Source: Psychroserpens algicola
Lineage (GTDB): Bacteria > Bacteroidota > Bacteroidia > Flavobacteriales > Flavobacteriaceae
Length of the DNA stretch: 64,000 nucleotides
NCBI RefSeq assembly: GCF_014526325.1
Contig: NZ_JACNMJ010000002.1
Location: 1-64,000, forward strand
Direction: 5' to 3'
This document shows, piece after piece, positions 1 through 10,555 of the stretch. A program made the position numbers and the translations under genes. The notes beneath the pieces are model-generated. The model had not been told where the DNA came from. It saw only the letters and a list, made by a program, of their open reading frames with translations, and ran no database searches. The stretch's first letter is position 1, and each line of letters starts with the position of its first letter.

Positions 1-3000
1 GAAGTGACCTGACCAGTAAAATCTGTATCACATGCATCAGCAGCACAAGCTTCAAGTGCAGCAATATTGTCTGCATTCCATGCATCAGCAAGCGATTCAT
101 TATCAGTGTCAGAACATTCTAAAGTTGTGTTTTCAACCGAACATCCCGATAAATCAGGAACTACAGTATCCTCAAGGGTTAACGTCGCTTCTAAAGTAGT
201 CGCATTTCCGCAGTCATCAGTAATCGTATAGATGACAGCAATTGTTCCACCTTGACCACAAGTTGAAACCAAGTTCGTGTACGCATAATCCGAAGTCACC
301 TGACCGTTAAAATCAGTATCACAAGTATCAGCACCACAAGTTTCAAGCGCAGCAATGTTCGCCGCATTCCAATCGTTAGCTAATTGTTCGTTATCATCAC
401 CAGAACATTCGATAGATTGATCAGTTACAGAACAGTTATCTAAATTTGGAGGTGTGGTATCTTCAAGGGTTAACGTCGCTTCTAAAGTAGTCGCATTTCC
501 GCAGTCATCAGTAATTGTATAGATGACAGCAATCGTACCACCTTGTCCACAAGTTGAAACCAGGTTGGTGTATGCATAATCCGAAGTCACCTGGCCGTTA
601 AAATCGGTATCACAAGTATCAGCACCACAAGTTTCAAGTGCAGCGATATTAGCAGCATTCCAGTTGTTAGCCAATTGTTCGTTATCATCACCAGAACATT
701 CGATAGATTGATCAGTTACAGAACAGTTATCTAAATTTGGAGGTGTTGTATCTTCAAGGGTTAATGTCGCTTCTAAAGTAGTCGCATTTCCGCAGTCATC
801 CGTAATTGTGTAGATGACAGCAATCGTACCACCTTGACCACAAGTTGACACTAAGTTTGAATATGCAAAATTAGAAGTGACCTGACCATTAAAATCAGTA
901 TCACAAGTATCAGCACCACAAGTTTCTAGTGCAGCAATGTTAGCTGCATTCCAATCGTTAGCCAATTGTTCGTTATCATCACCAGAGCATTCGATAGATT
1001 GATCAGTTACTGAGCAGTTATCTAAATTTGGAGGTGTTGTATCTTCAAGAGTTAAAGTTGCAGTTAATGTTGTCGCGTTACCACAATCATCTGTAATGGT
1101 ATAAATTACAGTGATGGTTCCACCTTGACCACAAGTAGACGTAAGATTTGTGAATGCATAATCAGATGTTACAGTAATTCCTAAATCATCCGCACAGTTT
1201 TCTAATGCTGAAATATTAGAAGCATTCCAATCGTTAGCTAATTGCTCGTTATCATCACCAGAACATTCAATTGACATGTCTTCAACAGTACAGTTAGATA
1301 AATCAGGAATCGTCCCATCATCAAAGGTTAATGTTGCAATTAATGTCGTTGCGTTTCCACAGTCATCTGTAATGGTATATGTTACATTTAATGTTCCACA
1401 AGGACCACATGTAGTATTTAAGTTATTAAAGTCATAGTCAGAAGTGACCTGACCAGTAAAATCTGTATCACATGCATCAGCAGCACAAGCTTCAAGTGCA
1501 GCAATATTGTCTGCATTCCATGCATCAGCAAGCGATTCATTATCAGTGTCAGAACATTCTAAAGTTGTGTTTTCAACCGAACATCCTGATAAATCAGGAA
1601 CTACAGTATCCTCAAGTGTTAAGGTCGCTTCTAGAGTAGTCGCATTTCCACAGTCATCAGTAATCGTATAGATAACAGCAATTGTTCCACCTTGACCACA
1701 AGTTGAAACCAAGTTCGTGTACGCATAATCAGAAGTCACCTGACCGTTAAAATCGGTATCACAAGTATCAGTACCACAAGTTTCAAGTGCAGCAATGTTC
1801 GCCGCATTCCAATCGTTAGCTAATTGTTCGTTATCATCACCAGAACATTCGATAGATTGATTAGTTACAGAACAGTTATCTAAATTTGGAGGTGTTGTAT
1901 CTTCAAGGGTTAATGTCGCTTCTAAAGTAGTTGCATTTCCGCAGTCATCAGTAATCGTATAGATGACAGCAATCGTTCCACCTTGACCACAAGTTGACAC
2001 TAAGTTTGAATAGGCGTAATCAGAAGTGACCTGACCGTTAAAATCGGTATCACAAGTATCAGTACCACAAGTTTCAAGCGCAGCAATATTAGCCGCATTC
2101 CAATCGTTAGCTAATTGTTCGTTATCATCACCAGAACATTCGATAGATTGATCAGTTACAGAACAGTTATCTAAATTTGGAGGTGTTGTATCTTCAAGTG
2201 TTAATGTCGCTTCTAAAGTTGTGGTGTTGCCACAATCATCTGTAATCGTATAGATAACAGCAATCGTACCACCTTGACCACAAGTTGACACTAAGTTTGA
2301 ATAGGCGTAATCCGAAGTGACCTGACCATTAAAATCAGTATCACAAGTATCAGCACCACAAGTTTCAAGTGCAGCGATATTAGCCGCATTCCAATCGTTA
2401 GCTATTTGTTCGTTATCATCACCAGAACATTCGATAGATTGATCAGTTACTGAGCAGTTATCTAAGTTAGGAGGTGTTGTATCTTCAAGTGTTAATGTCG
2501 CTTCTAAAGTAGTCGCATTTCCACAGTCATCAGTAATCGTATAGATAACAGCAATTGTTCCACCTTGACCACAAGTTGACACTAAGTTGGTGTACGCATA
2601 ATCAGAAGTCACCTGACCGTTAAAGTCTGTATCACAAGTATCAGCACCACAAGTTTCAAGTGCAGCGATATTAGCAGCATTCCAGTCGTTAGCCAATTGT
2701 TCATTATCATCACCAGAACATTCGATAGATTGATCAGTTACAGAACAGTTATCTAAATTCGGAGGTGTTGTATCTTCAAGGGTTAATGTCGCTTCTAAAG
2801 TAGTAGCATTTCCACAGTCATCAGTAATCGTATAGATGACAGTAATCGTACCACCTTGTCCACAAGTTGACACTAAGTTTGAATAGGCGTAATCCGAAGT
2901 GACCTGACCATTAAAATCGGTATCACAAGTATCAGCACCACAAGTTTCTAGTGCAGCAATGTTAGCTGCATTCCAATCGTTAGCTATTTGTTCGTTATCA

Positions 3001-5075
3001 TCACCAGAACATTCGATAGATTGATCAGTTACCGAACAGTTATCTAAATTTGGAGGTGTCGTATCTTCAAGGGTTAAGGTAGCTTCTAGAGTCGTTGCAT
3101 TTCCGCAGTCATCAGTAATTGTATAGATGACAGCAATCGTTCCACCTTGACCACAAGTTGAAACCAAGTTGGTGTACGCATAATCAGAAGTCACCTGACC
3201 GTTAAAGTCTGTATCACAAGTATCAGCACCACAAGTTTCAAGCGCAGCGATGTTTGCCGCATTCCAATCGTTGGCTAATTGCTCGTTATCATCACCAGAA
3301 CATTCGATAGATTGATCAGTTACTGAGCAGTTATCTAAATTTGGAGGTGTTGTATCTTCAAGGGTTAAAGTTGCAGTTAATGTTGTAGCGTTACCACAAT
3401 CATCAGTAATCGTATAAATTACAGTGATGGTTCCACCTTGACCACAAGTAGAGGTAAGATTTGTGAATGCATAATCAGAAGTTACAGTAACTCCTAAATC
3501 ATCCGCACAATTTTCTAATGCTGAAATATTAGCTGCATTCCAATCGTTAGCTAATTGCTCGTTATCATCACCAGAACATTCGATAGATTGATCGGTTACA
3601 GAACAGTTAGATAAATCAGGAATCGTCCCATCATCAAAGGTTAATGTTGCAATTAATGTCGTTGCATTTCCGCAGTCATCTGTAATGGTATATGTTACAT
3701 TTAATGTTCCACAAGGACCACACGTTGTATTTAAGTTATTAAAGTCATAGTCGGAAGAGACCTGACCAGTAAAATCTGTATCACATGCATCAGCAGCACA
3801 AGCTTCAAGTGCAGCAATATTGTCTGCATTCCATGCATCAGCAAGCGATTCATTATCAGTGTCAGAACATTCCAAAGTTGTATTTTCAACCGAACATCCC
3901 GATAAATCAGGAATTACAGTATCATCAAGTGTTAAAGTCGCTTCTAGAGTAGTCGCATTTCCGCAGTCATCAGTAATCGTATAGATAACAGCAATTGTAC
4001 CACCTTGACCACAAGTTGAAATCAAGTTCGTGTACGCATAATCAGAAGTCACCTGACCGTTAAAATCGGTATCACAAGTATCAGCACCACAAGTTTCAAG
4101 TGCAGCAATGTTCGCCGCATTCCAATCGTTAGCCAATTGTTCGTTATCATCACCAGAACATTCGATAGTCGTATCAGTTACAGAACAGTTATCTAAATTT
4201 GGAGGTGTTGAATCTTCAAGGGTTAACGTAGCTTCTAAAGTAGTTGCATTTCCGCAGTCATCAGTAATCGTATAGATGACAGCAATCGTACCACCTTGAC
4301 CACAAGTTGACACTAAGTTGGTGTATGCATAATCAGAAGTGACCTGACCATTAAAATCGGTATCACAAGTATCAGCACCACAAGTTTCAAGTGCAGCAAT
4401 ATTAGCAGCATTCCAATCGTTAGCCAATTGTTCGTTATCATCACCAGAACATTCGATAGATTGATCAGTTACAGAACAGTTATCTAAATTTGGAGGTGTT
4501 GTATCTTCAAGGGTTAATGTCGCTTCTAGAGTCGTTGCATTTCCGCAGTCATCTCTAATGGTGTATACAACATCAATAGTGCCACCTTGTCCGCAAGTAG
4601 AAGATAAATTTGTATATGAATAATCAGAAACTACAGTAATACCCAAATCATCTGCACAGTTTTCAAGCGCAGCAATGTTCGCTGCATTCCAATCGTTAGC
4701 TAATTGCTCGTTATCATCACCAGAACATTCGATAGATTGATCGGTTACAGAGCAGTTAGATAAATCAGGAATCGTTCCGTCATCAAAAGTTAGAGTAACT
4801 GTAACAGATGAAGCATTACCACAATCGTCAGTTACAGTATACGTTACGTTTAATGTACCACAAGGTCCACACGTAGAGTTTAAGTTATTAAAGTCGTAAT
4901 CAGAAGTCACTTGACCTGTTAAATCAGTATCACATGAATCTGTAGCACAAGCTTCTAAGGCAGCAATATTAGCCGCATTCCAATCATTTGCTAATTGTTC
5001 GTTATTAGTGTCAGTACACTCTAATATTGTATTTTCAATAGAACAGTTAGATAAGTCAGGAGCTATAGTATCTAC
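1..5075 (-). repeat. Tandem coding repeat array, 291/276-bp units in higher-order A-B-Cn arrangement
   Basis: A recurring (c)ttcaag/catcaa anchor marks unit borders at 5075, 4784, 4508, 4217, 3926, 3635, 3359, 3068, 2777, 2486, 2195, 1904, 1613, 1322, 1046, 755, 464 and 173. Spacings are 291 bp, except three of 276 bp (4784-4508, 3635-3359, 1322-1046). In gene direction each 276-bp unit (B, containing ENCADDLG) follows a distinctive 291-bp unit (A, containing [13 protein letters not shown] or [13 protein letters not shown]) and is followed by two, six or three units of type C ([12 protein letters not shown] and relatives). The superunits are therefore 1149, 2313 and 1440 bp. All lengths are multiples of three, so copy-number changes keep the frame. 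Positions 1-160 and 1441-1600 differ at only two bases. Confidence 0.93.
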
Positions 5076-8000
5076 AATCGAGATAGTTTGCGTACTAGAA
5101 ACCGTATTACCGCAATCATCAGTTGCTGTCCATGTTCTTGTAATTGTCTCTGTATTTCCACAAGCCTCAGCAGATGTATCAACATATGATACTGTAGCAT
5201 TTCCGCAGGCATCTGTCGCAGTAGCATTACCCGTATTTGTAGGATCAATACTATCATTACATTCAATAGTAATATCTGAAGGTAACGTTAGGATTGGGTC
5301 TGTAGTATCTTCAATTGTAATAGTTTGAGTTTCGGAAACTGTATTACCACAGTCGTCAGTAGCTGTCCATGTTCTAGTAATTGTCTCCGTATTACCGCAA
5401 TCAGCAACAGAAGCATCTGTATAGGTTACAGTTACATTTCCGCAGGTATCGCTAGCAGTAGCATTACCTGTATTTGTAGGATCGATACTTTCATTACATT
5501 CAATAGTAATATCTGCAGGGACATTAAGTGTAGGTTCACCAGTATCTTCAACAGTAATTGTTTGTACATCAGAAGCTACATTTCCGCATTCATCAGTAGC
5601 AGTCCATGTTCTAGAAATAACTTGTGTATTTCCACAGTTAGAAACTGATGTATCTGTATAGTCAATAGTGACGTTACCACAATTATCGGTAGCTGTCGCT
5701 GTTCCAGTATTTGGTGGATTAGTATCTTCTCCACATTCTCTGATTTTATTCGTAGGAATAGTTATCACAGGAGCCGTAGTGTCGACTACAGTAATGGTTT
5801 GAGCATTAGAAGTTTCGTTACCACAATCATCAGTAGCTGTCCATGTTCTCGTAATTATTTGAGTGTTACCACAGTTTGAAACAGAAGTATCAGTATAGTT
5901 AATAGTTACATTTCCGCAAGTATCAGTTCCAGTTGCTACACCTGTTTGTGAAGGATCGGTACTTTGACCACATTCAATTGTAGTATCAGCTGGGAGTGTA
6001 AGTGTTGGATTAACCGTATCAACTACAGTAATGGTTTGGGTGTCCGTAGCAGTATTGCCACAGTCGTCAGCTAGTGACCAAGTTCTTGTAATAGTAAACT
6101 GATTATCACAACTTCCTGCTGTAATAGCATCTGTATATGTCGCTTGGAAATCTGCAGATGACGACGTACACGCATCGAACTCATCTGTTACATCACCAAC
6201 AAGGGTTAAGTCATCGGCATCTTGGTTACATTGAATTGTAATATCTGCTGGAGTAGTAAACGTTGGAGCCGTAGTATCTTGTACATTAATAATTAAAGTT
6301 CTAACAGTTTCATTACCACAATCGTCTGTAGCAGTCCATGTTCGTTCTAAAATATAATTGTTATCACAATTACCATCGGTTCTTGTCTCTTCAAAAGTTA
6401 CAGTAGCATTACCACATTCGTCTGTAGCTGTAAGTGTTTCTGCGGGTTCTAATTCACTACATTCGATAGTAATTTCATCAGTTGTTGTTTCAGGATTTGT
6501 ATAATTAGAAATACACGTAAATTCTATGTTGTGTTGTCTACCTGATCCAGAAACATTAGCTCTTCTAGCAACAACACCTAATCTAAATCTATATGAACTC
6601 GAATTGGTATTTCTTGTAGTAATATTTGATTGAGGATTAACACTAGTCACACCATCATATTCGGTTGTACCAGCGGTCGCAACAATCCATGAACCTTCTT
6701 CGGTAATTGTTAAATCTGTAGGGTCATTAACCGTATAACTTGAGGTAAATTGAGTCCAGTTAACTTCTCCATAATTACTACCACCATCAATATCATTAAA
6801 GTTTGTATAAAATTCTGGTAAACTTACTGGGTCACCAGTCGTTGCATCGACAAAATCAATTCTGTATTCAGTATAAGCTCTATCTCCAATATTTGTTAAG
6901 CTAAAAGCAGTTCTTGGCTTAAGTGCATTTGGTCCTGAAGAGTTGTCATCTAGTACAGGAATAGTTGTATTAAAAGTCTCTACAATGGTCAATAAGGCAT
7001 CAATATTAGTCGACACATCACTAAACCTAAACACTTCACCTTCAAGAAATGTAGTGTTGTCATTGTCTCCAGATTCTTCCTGGTAATTATTAAATGATAA
7101 AACAGGAACATTGACACAAGACGGGATATCGTTATTAGCATCTGATGGGAAGCCAACAAGAGTTGGTCCTACAGTATCTTCGATTGTAAACGTAGCTGTT
7201 GTTTCGGTTGTATTTCCGCATTCATCAGTAGCTGTAAAAGTTACTGTAGCAGAACCTGTTTCTCCGCAGCCATCTGTAAGTCCGCTAAAATTGTTTGACC
7301 AAGTTACATTTCCGCAGTTATCAAAAGCAGAAGCACTTCCATTAGAAGTTAGCCAGTTGTCTAATGCTTCTTGACTGTTTTCATTACATTGAACAGTTAA
7401 ATCAAAAGCGTTTGCATCGAGAGTTGGAGGTGTAGTATCTTGAATAAAAATATTTTGAACATAAGTTTCTATAGTAACGCCACACTGATCGGTAAACGTC
7501 CATGTATTAGTATAAGAACCGTTGTAAGGACAGCCTGGTTCAGCAACAAAATTGCCCGAAGTTTTAGTTAGATTAAAGTTACAGATCGTTGTTTCAGGTT
7601 CTAGGTTTTGCGCATTATTAATGGCAGAAGTATCAGAACATTCGATAATTCTATCTAAAGCACCAGGAGCTGTAGCCCATGCTACAGTTGGTTGCACAAT
7701 TTCTACTTCGATTGGAAGTAAGTCACCAACATTACAGTCTTTTATAGAAGCAGAACTGACTGTTGTTTGTAAGCTTGGGTTTTGAACACCATTATAGGTG
7801 GCTGTAAACTGAAATTCAAATTCTAAATCACAATTGGTCTCAAGAAAATAGCAGTCGTCCTGTAATACGATTTCAAAATCTAGTTCTACATTATTACCTC
7901 CAACGTCAAACATGCCATCGATAAAATTGAAAACTAATTCTCCAGTAGAATCATTAAATGAATAGGTAACGCCAGAAGGTAAGTTGTCAGCTATAACATT

Positions 8001-9278
8001 ACTTACCTGAGGTGGCAATGTAGCAGCCATAGAAAAATTAACAGCATTATCATTCCCGCTATTTACAATATCCATTGAGTAACCAATGATATCACCTGGA
8101 TTTGCTGGGTCTGTTCCAGATTCCATTACAATGTCTATTGGAGCCAGGTTAGGAGCCCATACATCAACAGAAAGTCCAACAAGGTATAAACCATAAGTTT
8201 CTTGGTTAGATGTTAAACGCAATGTAGCAGAAGTTTGGTTATTTGTTATAAGGTTTTTTGACGCATTAGCAAGCGGGAAAACCGCTGCATCAAAACCTAA
8301 TGTATTTAAGCTTTTAGGGTTTCTGTTTATAAAATTGGCATTGCCAACTGTAATACGGCTATTGAAAAAGTTATCACTCGATCTCTGAGGTGCAGAAATA
8401 GGTACAAAATTATTAGATGTATCTCTTATTAAAAGTTGATCACCAGATAAATCGCGATCACCTTCCAAAGACCCAATAACAACATTTGCACTCACATCAC
8501 CAATAGGAACTGTTTGAAAACCATTAAATGTAATATCAAAATTATTGACAGCACTTGTCACATTAGCATAACCATCAAATAGACTAATATTTTTAGATGG
8601 TAATTTAGGACTTTCATAAACAAATACGATTTGCCATCCTCCAGAAGTACCAATGTTTCCACCACCATGACCTGTAAGGCTTCCTGTTTTAGCTTCTACA
8701 TTAGCTACTTGGTATTTTCCAAATGGGTCGCCTAAAGCTTGAACTTGAGCAGTTATATCTTTGTAGCATACATAAGGGTCATTGTTGATATGAACGAGTT
8801 CATCACGTCCTCTATATATAACATTATCTGCCGATAAATTTGAGTAAGTCGTTTGACCAGGTAACATTAATTTGATGTTACTATATATCCAGCCTGGTTG
8901 ATTTTCAGAATTTACATCATTAGTAGGTTCTCTATCTGCTGCTGCCCAATACAAATAAGCTTTTTTAATGGAAAGACACTCTAAATTTGGTGCTGGGTTA
9001 CTCAGGTTTGCACTACTAGAATTAAACGTTGAAGCATCATTATCAATATCGACATAAACATTATCGCTAAAGTTATGATTTCCAGAAGATCCGTCATAGT
9101 CTCCAGTTGCCGATCTAGAAAGCATATTATTGGCAATCATAGTCACATCTCCTTGAACCGTTTCGTTGAATCTAGCATCGAAAGCGTCTAAAACTTGAGC
9201 ATTGATAAAATAGCCACAACACAATACTAGTAGTAGGGCTATTTTTTTATTGGTATTATGATGAATAGCAGTTTTCAT
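1..9278 (-). CDS. Giant secreted HYR-like repeat adhesin (partial, C-terminus beyond left edge)
   Basis: One uninterrupted minus-strand frame runs from ATG at 9278 to the left edge (about 3,092 codons, no stop reached). Residues 1-27 form a signal peptide with hydrophobic core [15 protein letters not shown]. Residues 28-370 are a non-repetitive extracellular N-domain seen in flavobacterial surface proteins. Residues about 371-520 look like a DUF11-type repeat domain. Two HYR-like domains follow, then a non-repetitive insert (about residues 708-930), six roughly 80-residue units with the signature [10 protein letters not shown], and 17 complete units of 97 or 92 residues with cores such as [19 protein letters not shown] and YTITDDCGN. 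Conserved Cys pairs suggest disulphide-stabilised Ig-like folds. A T9SS or gliding-motility C-terminal domain is expected but lies outside the window. A function in adhesion or the cell surface is inferred from architecture only. It lies 31 bp downstream of the 149-residue secreted protein and is probably co-transcribed with it. Confidence 0.9.
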   Translation of the reverse strand, partial: MKTAIHHNTNKKIALLLVLCCGYFINAQVLDAFDARFNETVQGDVTMIANNMLSRSATGDYDGSSGNHNFSDNVYVDIDNDASTFNSSSANLSNPAPNLECLSIKKAYLYWAAADREPTNDVNSENQPGWIYSNIKLMLPGQTTYSNLSADNVIYRGRDELVHINNDPYVCYKDITAQVQALGDPFGKYQVANVEAKTGSLTGHGGGNIGTSGGWQIVFVYESPKLPSKNISLFDGYANVTSAVNNFDITFNGFQTVPIGDVSANVVIGSLEGDRDLSGDQLLIRDTSNNFVPISAPQRSSDNFFNSRITVGNANFINRNPKSLNTLGFDAAVFPLANASKNLITNNQTSATLRLTSNQETYGLYLVGLSVDVWAPNLAPIDIVMESGTDPANPGDIIGYSMDIVNSGNDNAVNFSMAATLPPQVSNVIADNLPSGVTYSFNDSTGELVFNFIDGMFDVGGNNVELDFEIVLQDDCYFLETNCDLEFEFQFTATYNGVQNPSLQTTVSSASIKDCNVGDLLPIEVEIVQPTVAWATAPGALDRIIECSDTSAINNAQNLEPETTICNFNLTKTSGNFVAEPGCPYNGSYTNTWTFTDQCGVTIETYVQNIFIQDTTPPTLDANAFDLTVQCNENSQEALDNWLTSNGSASAFDNCGNVTWSNNFSGLTDGCGETGSATVTFTATDECGNTTETTATFTIEDTVGPTLVGFPSDANNDIPSCVNVPVLSFNNYQEESGDNDNTTFLEGEVFRFSDVSTNIDALLTIVETFNTTIPVLDDNSSGPNALKPRTAFSLTNIGDRAYTEYRIDFVDATTGDPVSLPEFYTNFNDIDGGSNYGEVNWTQFTSSYTVNDPTDLTITEEGSWIVATAGTTEYDGVTSVNPQSNITTRNTNSSSYRFRLGVVARRANVSGSGRQHNIEFTCISNYTNPETTTDEITIECSELEPAETLTATDECGNATVTFEETRTDGNCDNNYILERTWTATDDCGNETVRTLIINVQDTTAPTFTTPADITIQCNQDADDLTLVGDVTDEFDACTSSSADFQATYTDAITAGSCDNQFTITRTWSLADDCGNTATDTQTITVVDTVNPTLTLPADTTIECGQSTDPSQTGVATGTDTCGNVTINYTDTSVSNCGNTQIITRTWTATDDCGNETSNAQTITVVDTTAPVITIPTNKIRECGEDTNPPNTGTATATDNCGNVTIDYTDTSVSNCGNTQVISRTWTATDECGNVASDVQTITVEDTGEPTLNVPADITIECNESIDPTNTGNATASDTCGNVTVTYTDASVADCGNTETITRTWTATDDCGNTVSETQTITIEDTTDPILTLPSDITIECNDSIDPTNTGNATATDACGNATVSYVDTSAEACGNTETITRTWTATDDCGNTVSSTQTISIVDTIAPDLSNCSIENTILECTDTNNEQLANDWNAANIAALEACATDSCDTDLTGQVTSDYDFNNLNSTCGPCGTLNVTYTVTDDCGNASSVTVTLTFDDGTIPDLSNCSVTDQSIECSGDDNEQLANDWNAANIAALENCADDLGITVVSDYSYTNLSSTCGQGGTIDVVYTIRDDCGNATTLEATLTLEDTTPPNLDNCSVTDQSIECSGDDNEQLANDWNAANIAALETCGADTCDTDFNGQVTSDYAYTNLVSTCGQGGTIAVIYTITDDCGNATTLEATLTLEDSTPPNLDNCSVTDTTIECSGDDNEQLANDWNAANIAALETCGADTCDTDFNGQVTSDYAYTNLISTCGQGGTIAVIYTITDDCGNATTLEATLTLDDTVIPDLSGCSVENTTLECSDTDNESLADAWNADNIAALEACAADACDTDFTGQVSSDYDFNNLNTTCGPCGTLNVTYTITDDCGNATTLIATLTFDDGTIPDLSNCSVTDQSIECSGDDNEQLANDWNAANISALENCADDLGVTVTSDYAFTNLTSTCGQGGTITVIYTITDDCGNATTLTATLTLEDTTPPNLDNCSVTDQSIECSGDDNEQLANDWNAANIAALETCGADTCDTDFNGQVTSDYAYTNLVSTCGQGGTIAVIYTITDDCGNATTLEATLTLEDTTPPNLDNCSVTDQSIECSGDDNEQIANDWNAANIAALETCGADTCDTDFNGQVTSDYAYSNLVSTCGQGGTITVIYTITDDCGNATTLEATLTLEDTTPPNLDNCSVTDQSIECSGDDNEQLANDWNAANIAALETCGADTCDTDFNGQVTSDYAYTNLVSTCGQGGTIAVIYTITDDCGNATTLEATLTLEDTTPPNLDNCSVTDQSIECSGDDNEQIANDWNAANIAALETCGADTCDTDFNGQVTSDYAYSNLVSTCGQGGTIAVIYTITDDCGNTTTLEATLTLEDTTPPNLDNCSVTDQSIECSGDDNEQLANDWNAANIAALETCGTDTCDTDFNGQVTSDYAYSNLVSTCGQGGTIAVIYTITDDCGNATTLEATLTLEDTTPPNLDNCSVTNQSIECSGDDNEQLANDWNAANIAALETCGTDTCDTDFNGQVTSDYAYTNLVSTCGQGGTIAVIYTITDDCGNATTLEATLTLEDTVVPDLSGCSVENTTLECSDTDNESLADAWNADNIAALEACAADACDTDFTGQVTSDYDFNNLNTTCGPCGTLNVTYTITDDCGNATTLIATLTFDDGTIPDLSNCTVEDMSIECSGDDNEQLANDWNASNISALENCADDLGITVTSDYAFTNLTSTCGQGGTITVIYTITDDCGNATTLTATLTLEDTTPPNLDNCSVTDQSIECSGDDNEQLANDWNAANIAALETCGADTCDTDFNGQVTSNFAYSNLVSTCGQGGTIAVIYTITDDCGNATTLEATLTLEDTTPPNLDNCSVTDQSIECSGDDNEQLANNWNAANIAALETCGADTCDTDFNGQVTSDYAYTNLVSTCGQGGTIAVIYTITDDCGNATTLEATLTLEDTTPPNLDNCSVTDQSIECSGDDNEQLANDWNAANIAALETCGADTCDTDFNGQVTSDYAYTNLVSTCGQGGTIAVIYTITDDCGNATTLEATLTLEDTVVPDLSGCSVENTTLECSDTDNESLADAWNADNIAALEACAADACDTDFTGQVT
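5075..6480 (-). repeat. Six older ~80-residue HYR/Ig-like coding repeats
   Basis: Upstream (in gene order) of the 97-residue array, about six units of roughly 235-245 bp begin with sequences such as [10 protein letters not shown] or [17 protein letters not shown] and end with [12 protein letters not shown]. They share Cys-Gly-Asn signatures with the later array but are visibly more divergent from one another. This suggests they are older, or under different selection, than the near-identical units at 1-5075. They belong to the same open reading frame. Confidence 0.8.
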
Positions 9279-9309
9279 AAATACGTTTTGAGTTTAGTAA
9301 TAACTATTT

Positions 9310-9759
9310 CTAGTTAAATTTGGATGGATCTGGGATTAATGATTTTATTAAAATCGCATTGCTTAAAATAATACTATTGTCATTGATTGCTTGAACTTCG
9401 ATGCAATTCCATTTGTCTACTGGCGTGTTATCTGGTCTAGAAATTTTTAAATAAAACTCTAAAGTTTCATTAGAGCCAAGAGTTATATTAGTTAATTCAG
9501 TAGTTTGAGTACTATCTAATATAGTTTTATTTAATGTTACTTGTTGTTCAGGTGGAATATTTGTACAACTAATATCTTTAGCTGAAATTTTAAACCCTTC
9601 AGTATCATCAGAAATATTTGTTATTGATAGAAAGTAAAACCTAACAGACTCTGTGTTAGGTGCATCTGCGCCTTCCTCAATTTTTAAATCCAATGGCTGT
9701 TGACCATACGTATAGAGCGTAGCCAGAAAAACCAGCATTAGCAAGGTAATTTTTTTCAT
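9310..9759 (-). CDS. Small secreted protein upstream of the giant adhesin
   Basis: This 149-residue protein has a clear signal peptide (MKKITLLMLVFLATLYTYGQ, cleaved near the Gln), so it is probably periplasmic or exported. The mature part looks beta-rich, with Ser/Thr-rich stretches and two cysteines (ISCTNIPPE and WNCIEVQ) that could form one disulphide. No lipobox, membrane anchor or T9SS tail is visible, and I do not recognise the family. It is the first gene of a two-gene minus-strand unit: the adhesin start codon lies 31 bp beyond its stop. That suggests an accessory role such as co-secretion or surface display, but this is inference. Its start follows a 310-bp divergent intergenic region. 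Confidence 0.8.
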   Translation of the reverse strand: MKKITLLMLVFLATLYTYGQQPLDLKIEEGADAPNTESVRFYFLSITNISDDTEGFKISAKDISCTNIPPEQQVTLNKTILDSTQTTELTNITLGSNETLEFYLKISRPDNTPVDKWNCIEVQAINDNSIILSNAILIKSLIPDPSKFN

Positions 9760-10069
9760 AGAGTAAATATTTTAAACTATATTAATTCGCTTAGCGATGT
9801 AAATTAAAAAATAAAAAAACCTGATTTATGCTTGTTAGGCTTCGTCAGAAATTCAATAATAAATGAGGGAAGAACATTGGTAACCAATGTTTGGTAAATG
9901 GATATATTAATATATTTTTGATTTGGGGTCATTAAACATTAATTTAACTGAACAAATGAACTGATTACTAATTCTTTTGACAAATTTAAATGATAAAGAG
10001 GGCAAAATAATCGTTAAAACGGAATTATGCAACATTTTATCGATAAAATTTGCATTTAATCGAATATAA
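9760..10069. other. Divergent intergenic region, 310 bp
   Basis: This AT-rich spacer separates the minus-strand adhesin locus from the plus-strand polyphosphate operon. I see no convincing gene. A minus-strand 87-codon frame covers part of it but overlaps the start of the SixA gene. The only notable element is a perfect 8-1-8 palindrome at 9874-9890. No exact TAnnTTTG element was found for either neighbour. Confidence 0.6.
9874..9890. promoter_or_regulatory. Palindrome ACATTGGTAACCAATGT, possible operator
   Basis: The arms ACATTGGT and ACCAATGT are exact reverse complements around a single A. It sits between divergent genes, 115 bp from the start of the small secreted protein and 180 bp from the SixA start, with no U-tract. 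A dimeric regulator site is therefore more plausible than a terminator. No regulator can be named from the sequence. Confidence 0.3.
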
Positions 10070-10555
10070 ATGAAAAAAATTGTACTTATTAGACACGCGA
10101 AATCGTCTTGGGAACACCAAGTAAGCGACAGAGATAGACCACTAAAAAAGAGAGGATTAAATGATGCCAAATTAGTGTCTCAAGCATTTAAAACAAACGA
10201 TTTTGAACCTGATGCTGTTTTTTCTAGTCCTGCAAACAGAGCATTGACCACATGTAAAATTTTTATGGAAAATTTAAATATTGATTTAAATCGTATCACT
10301 ATTGTAGAAGATTTATATGATTTTGGAGGGGAAAGTGTCGTAAATTTTTTGAAAGGACTACATGATGGTTATGAAAATGTTATGATTTTTGGTCATAATC
10401 ATGCATTCACATCTATTTGCAATATATTTGGCGATACTTTTATTGATAATTTGCCAACCAGTGGATTGGTCGTCTTAAAAATGAATATAAATTCATGGAG
10501 TGATTTATCAAAAGGTATTACAGAATTAACTATTTTTCCTAGAGATTTAAAATAA
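10070..10555 (+). CDS. SixA-like histidine phosphatase
   Basis: This 161-residue cytoplasmic protein belongs to the histidine phosphatase (phosphoglycerate mutase-like) superfamily. The N-terminal RHAKSSW carries the phospho-accepting RHG-type motif. SSPANRALTTC and the downstream FGHNHAFT contribute the second Arg and second His of the pocket. Length and motif order match SixA, which in E. coli dephosphorylates phosphohistidine proteins. The flavobacterial substrate is unknown. Its TAA overlaps the ATG of the polyphosphate kinase gene (TAATG), and ppx follows, so it is probably translated with the polyphosphate genes. A role acting on phosphohistidine in that pathway is an inference. The start gives the canonical MKKIVLIRHAK N-terminus. 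Confidence 0.88.
   Translation: MKKIVLIRHAKSSWEHQVSDRDRPLKKRGLNDAKLVSQAFKTNDFEPDAVFSSPANRALTTCKIFMENLNIDLNRITIVEDLYDFGGESVVNFLKGLHDGYENVMIFGHNHAFTSICNIFGDTFIDNLPTSGLVVLKMNINSWSDLSKGITELTIFPRDLK

Noticed and set aside
1-5075. A CRISPR array or intergenic satellite
   Set aside because: The period is 291 or 276 bp, all in one coding frame with protein-level signatures, and there are no short repeats alternating with unique spacers.
5008-7785. Plus-strand ORFs at 5008-5328, 5325-5648, 7111-7374 and 7552-7785, and the minus frame 5072-5266
   Set aside because: All lie inside the continuous giant adhesin frame on the opposite or another frame. Their translations are low-complexity shadows of its repeats.
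9907-10170. Minus-strand 87-codon ORF between the adhesin locus and sixA
   Set aside because: It overlaps about 100 bp of the sixA coding region, and its hydrophobic, AT-driven composition shows no family.
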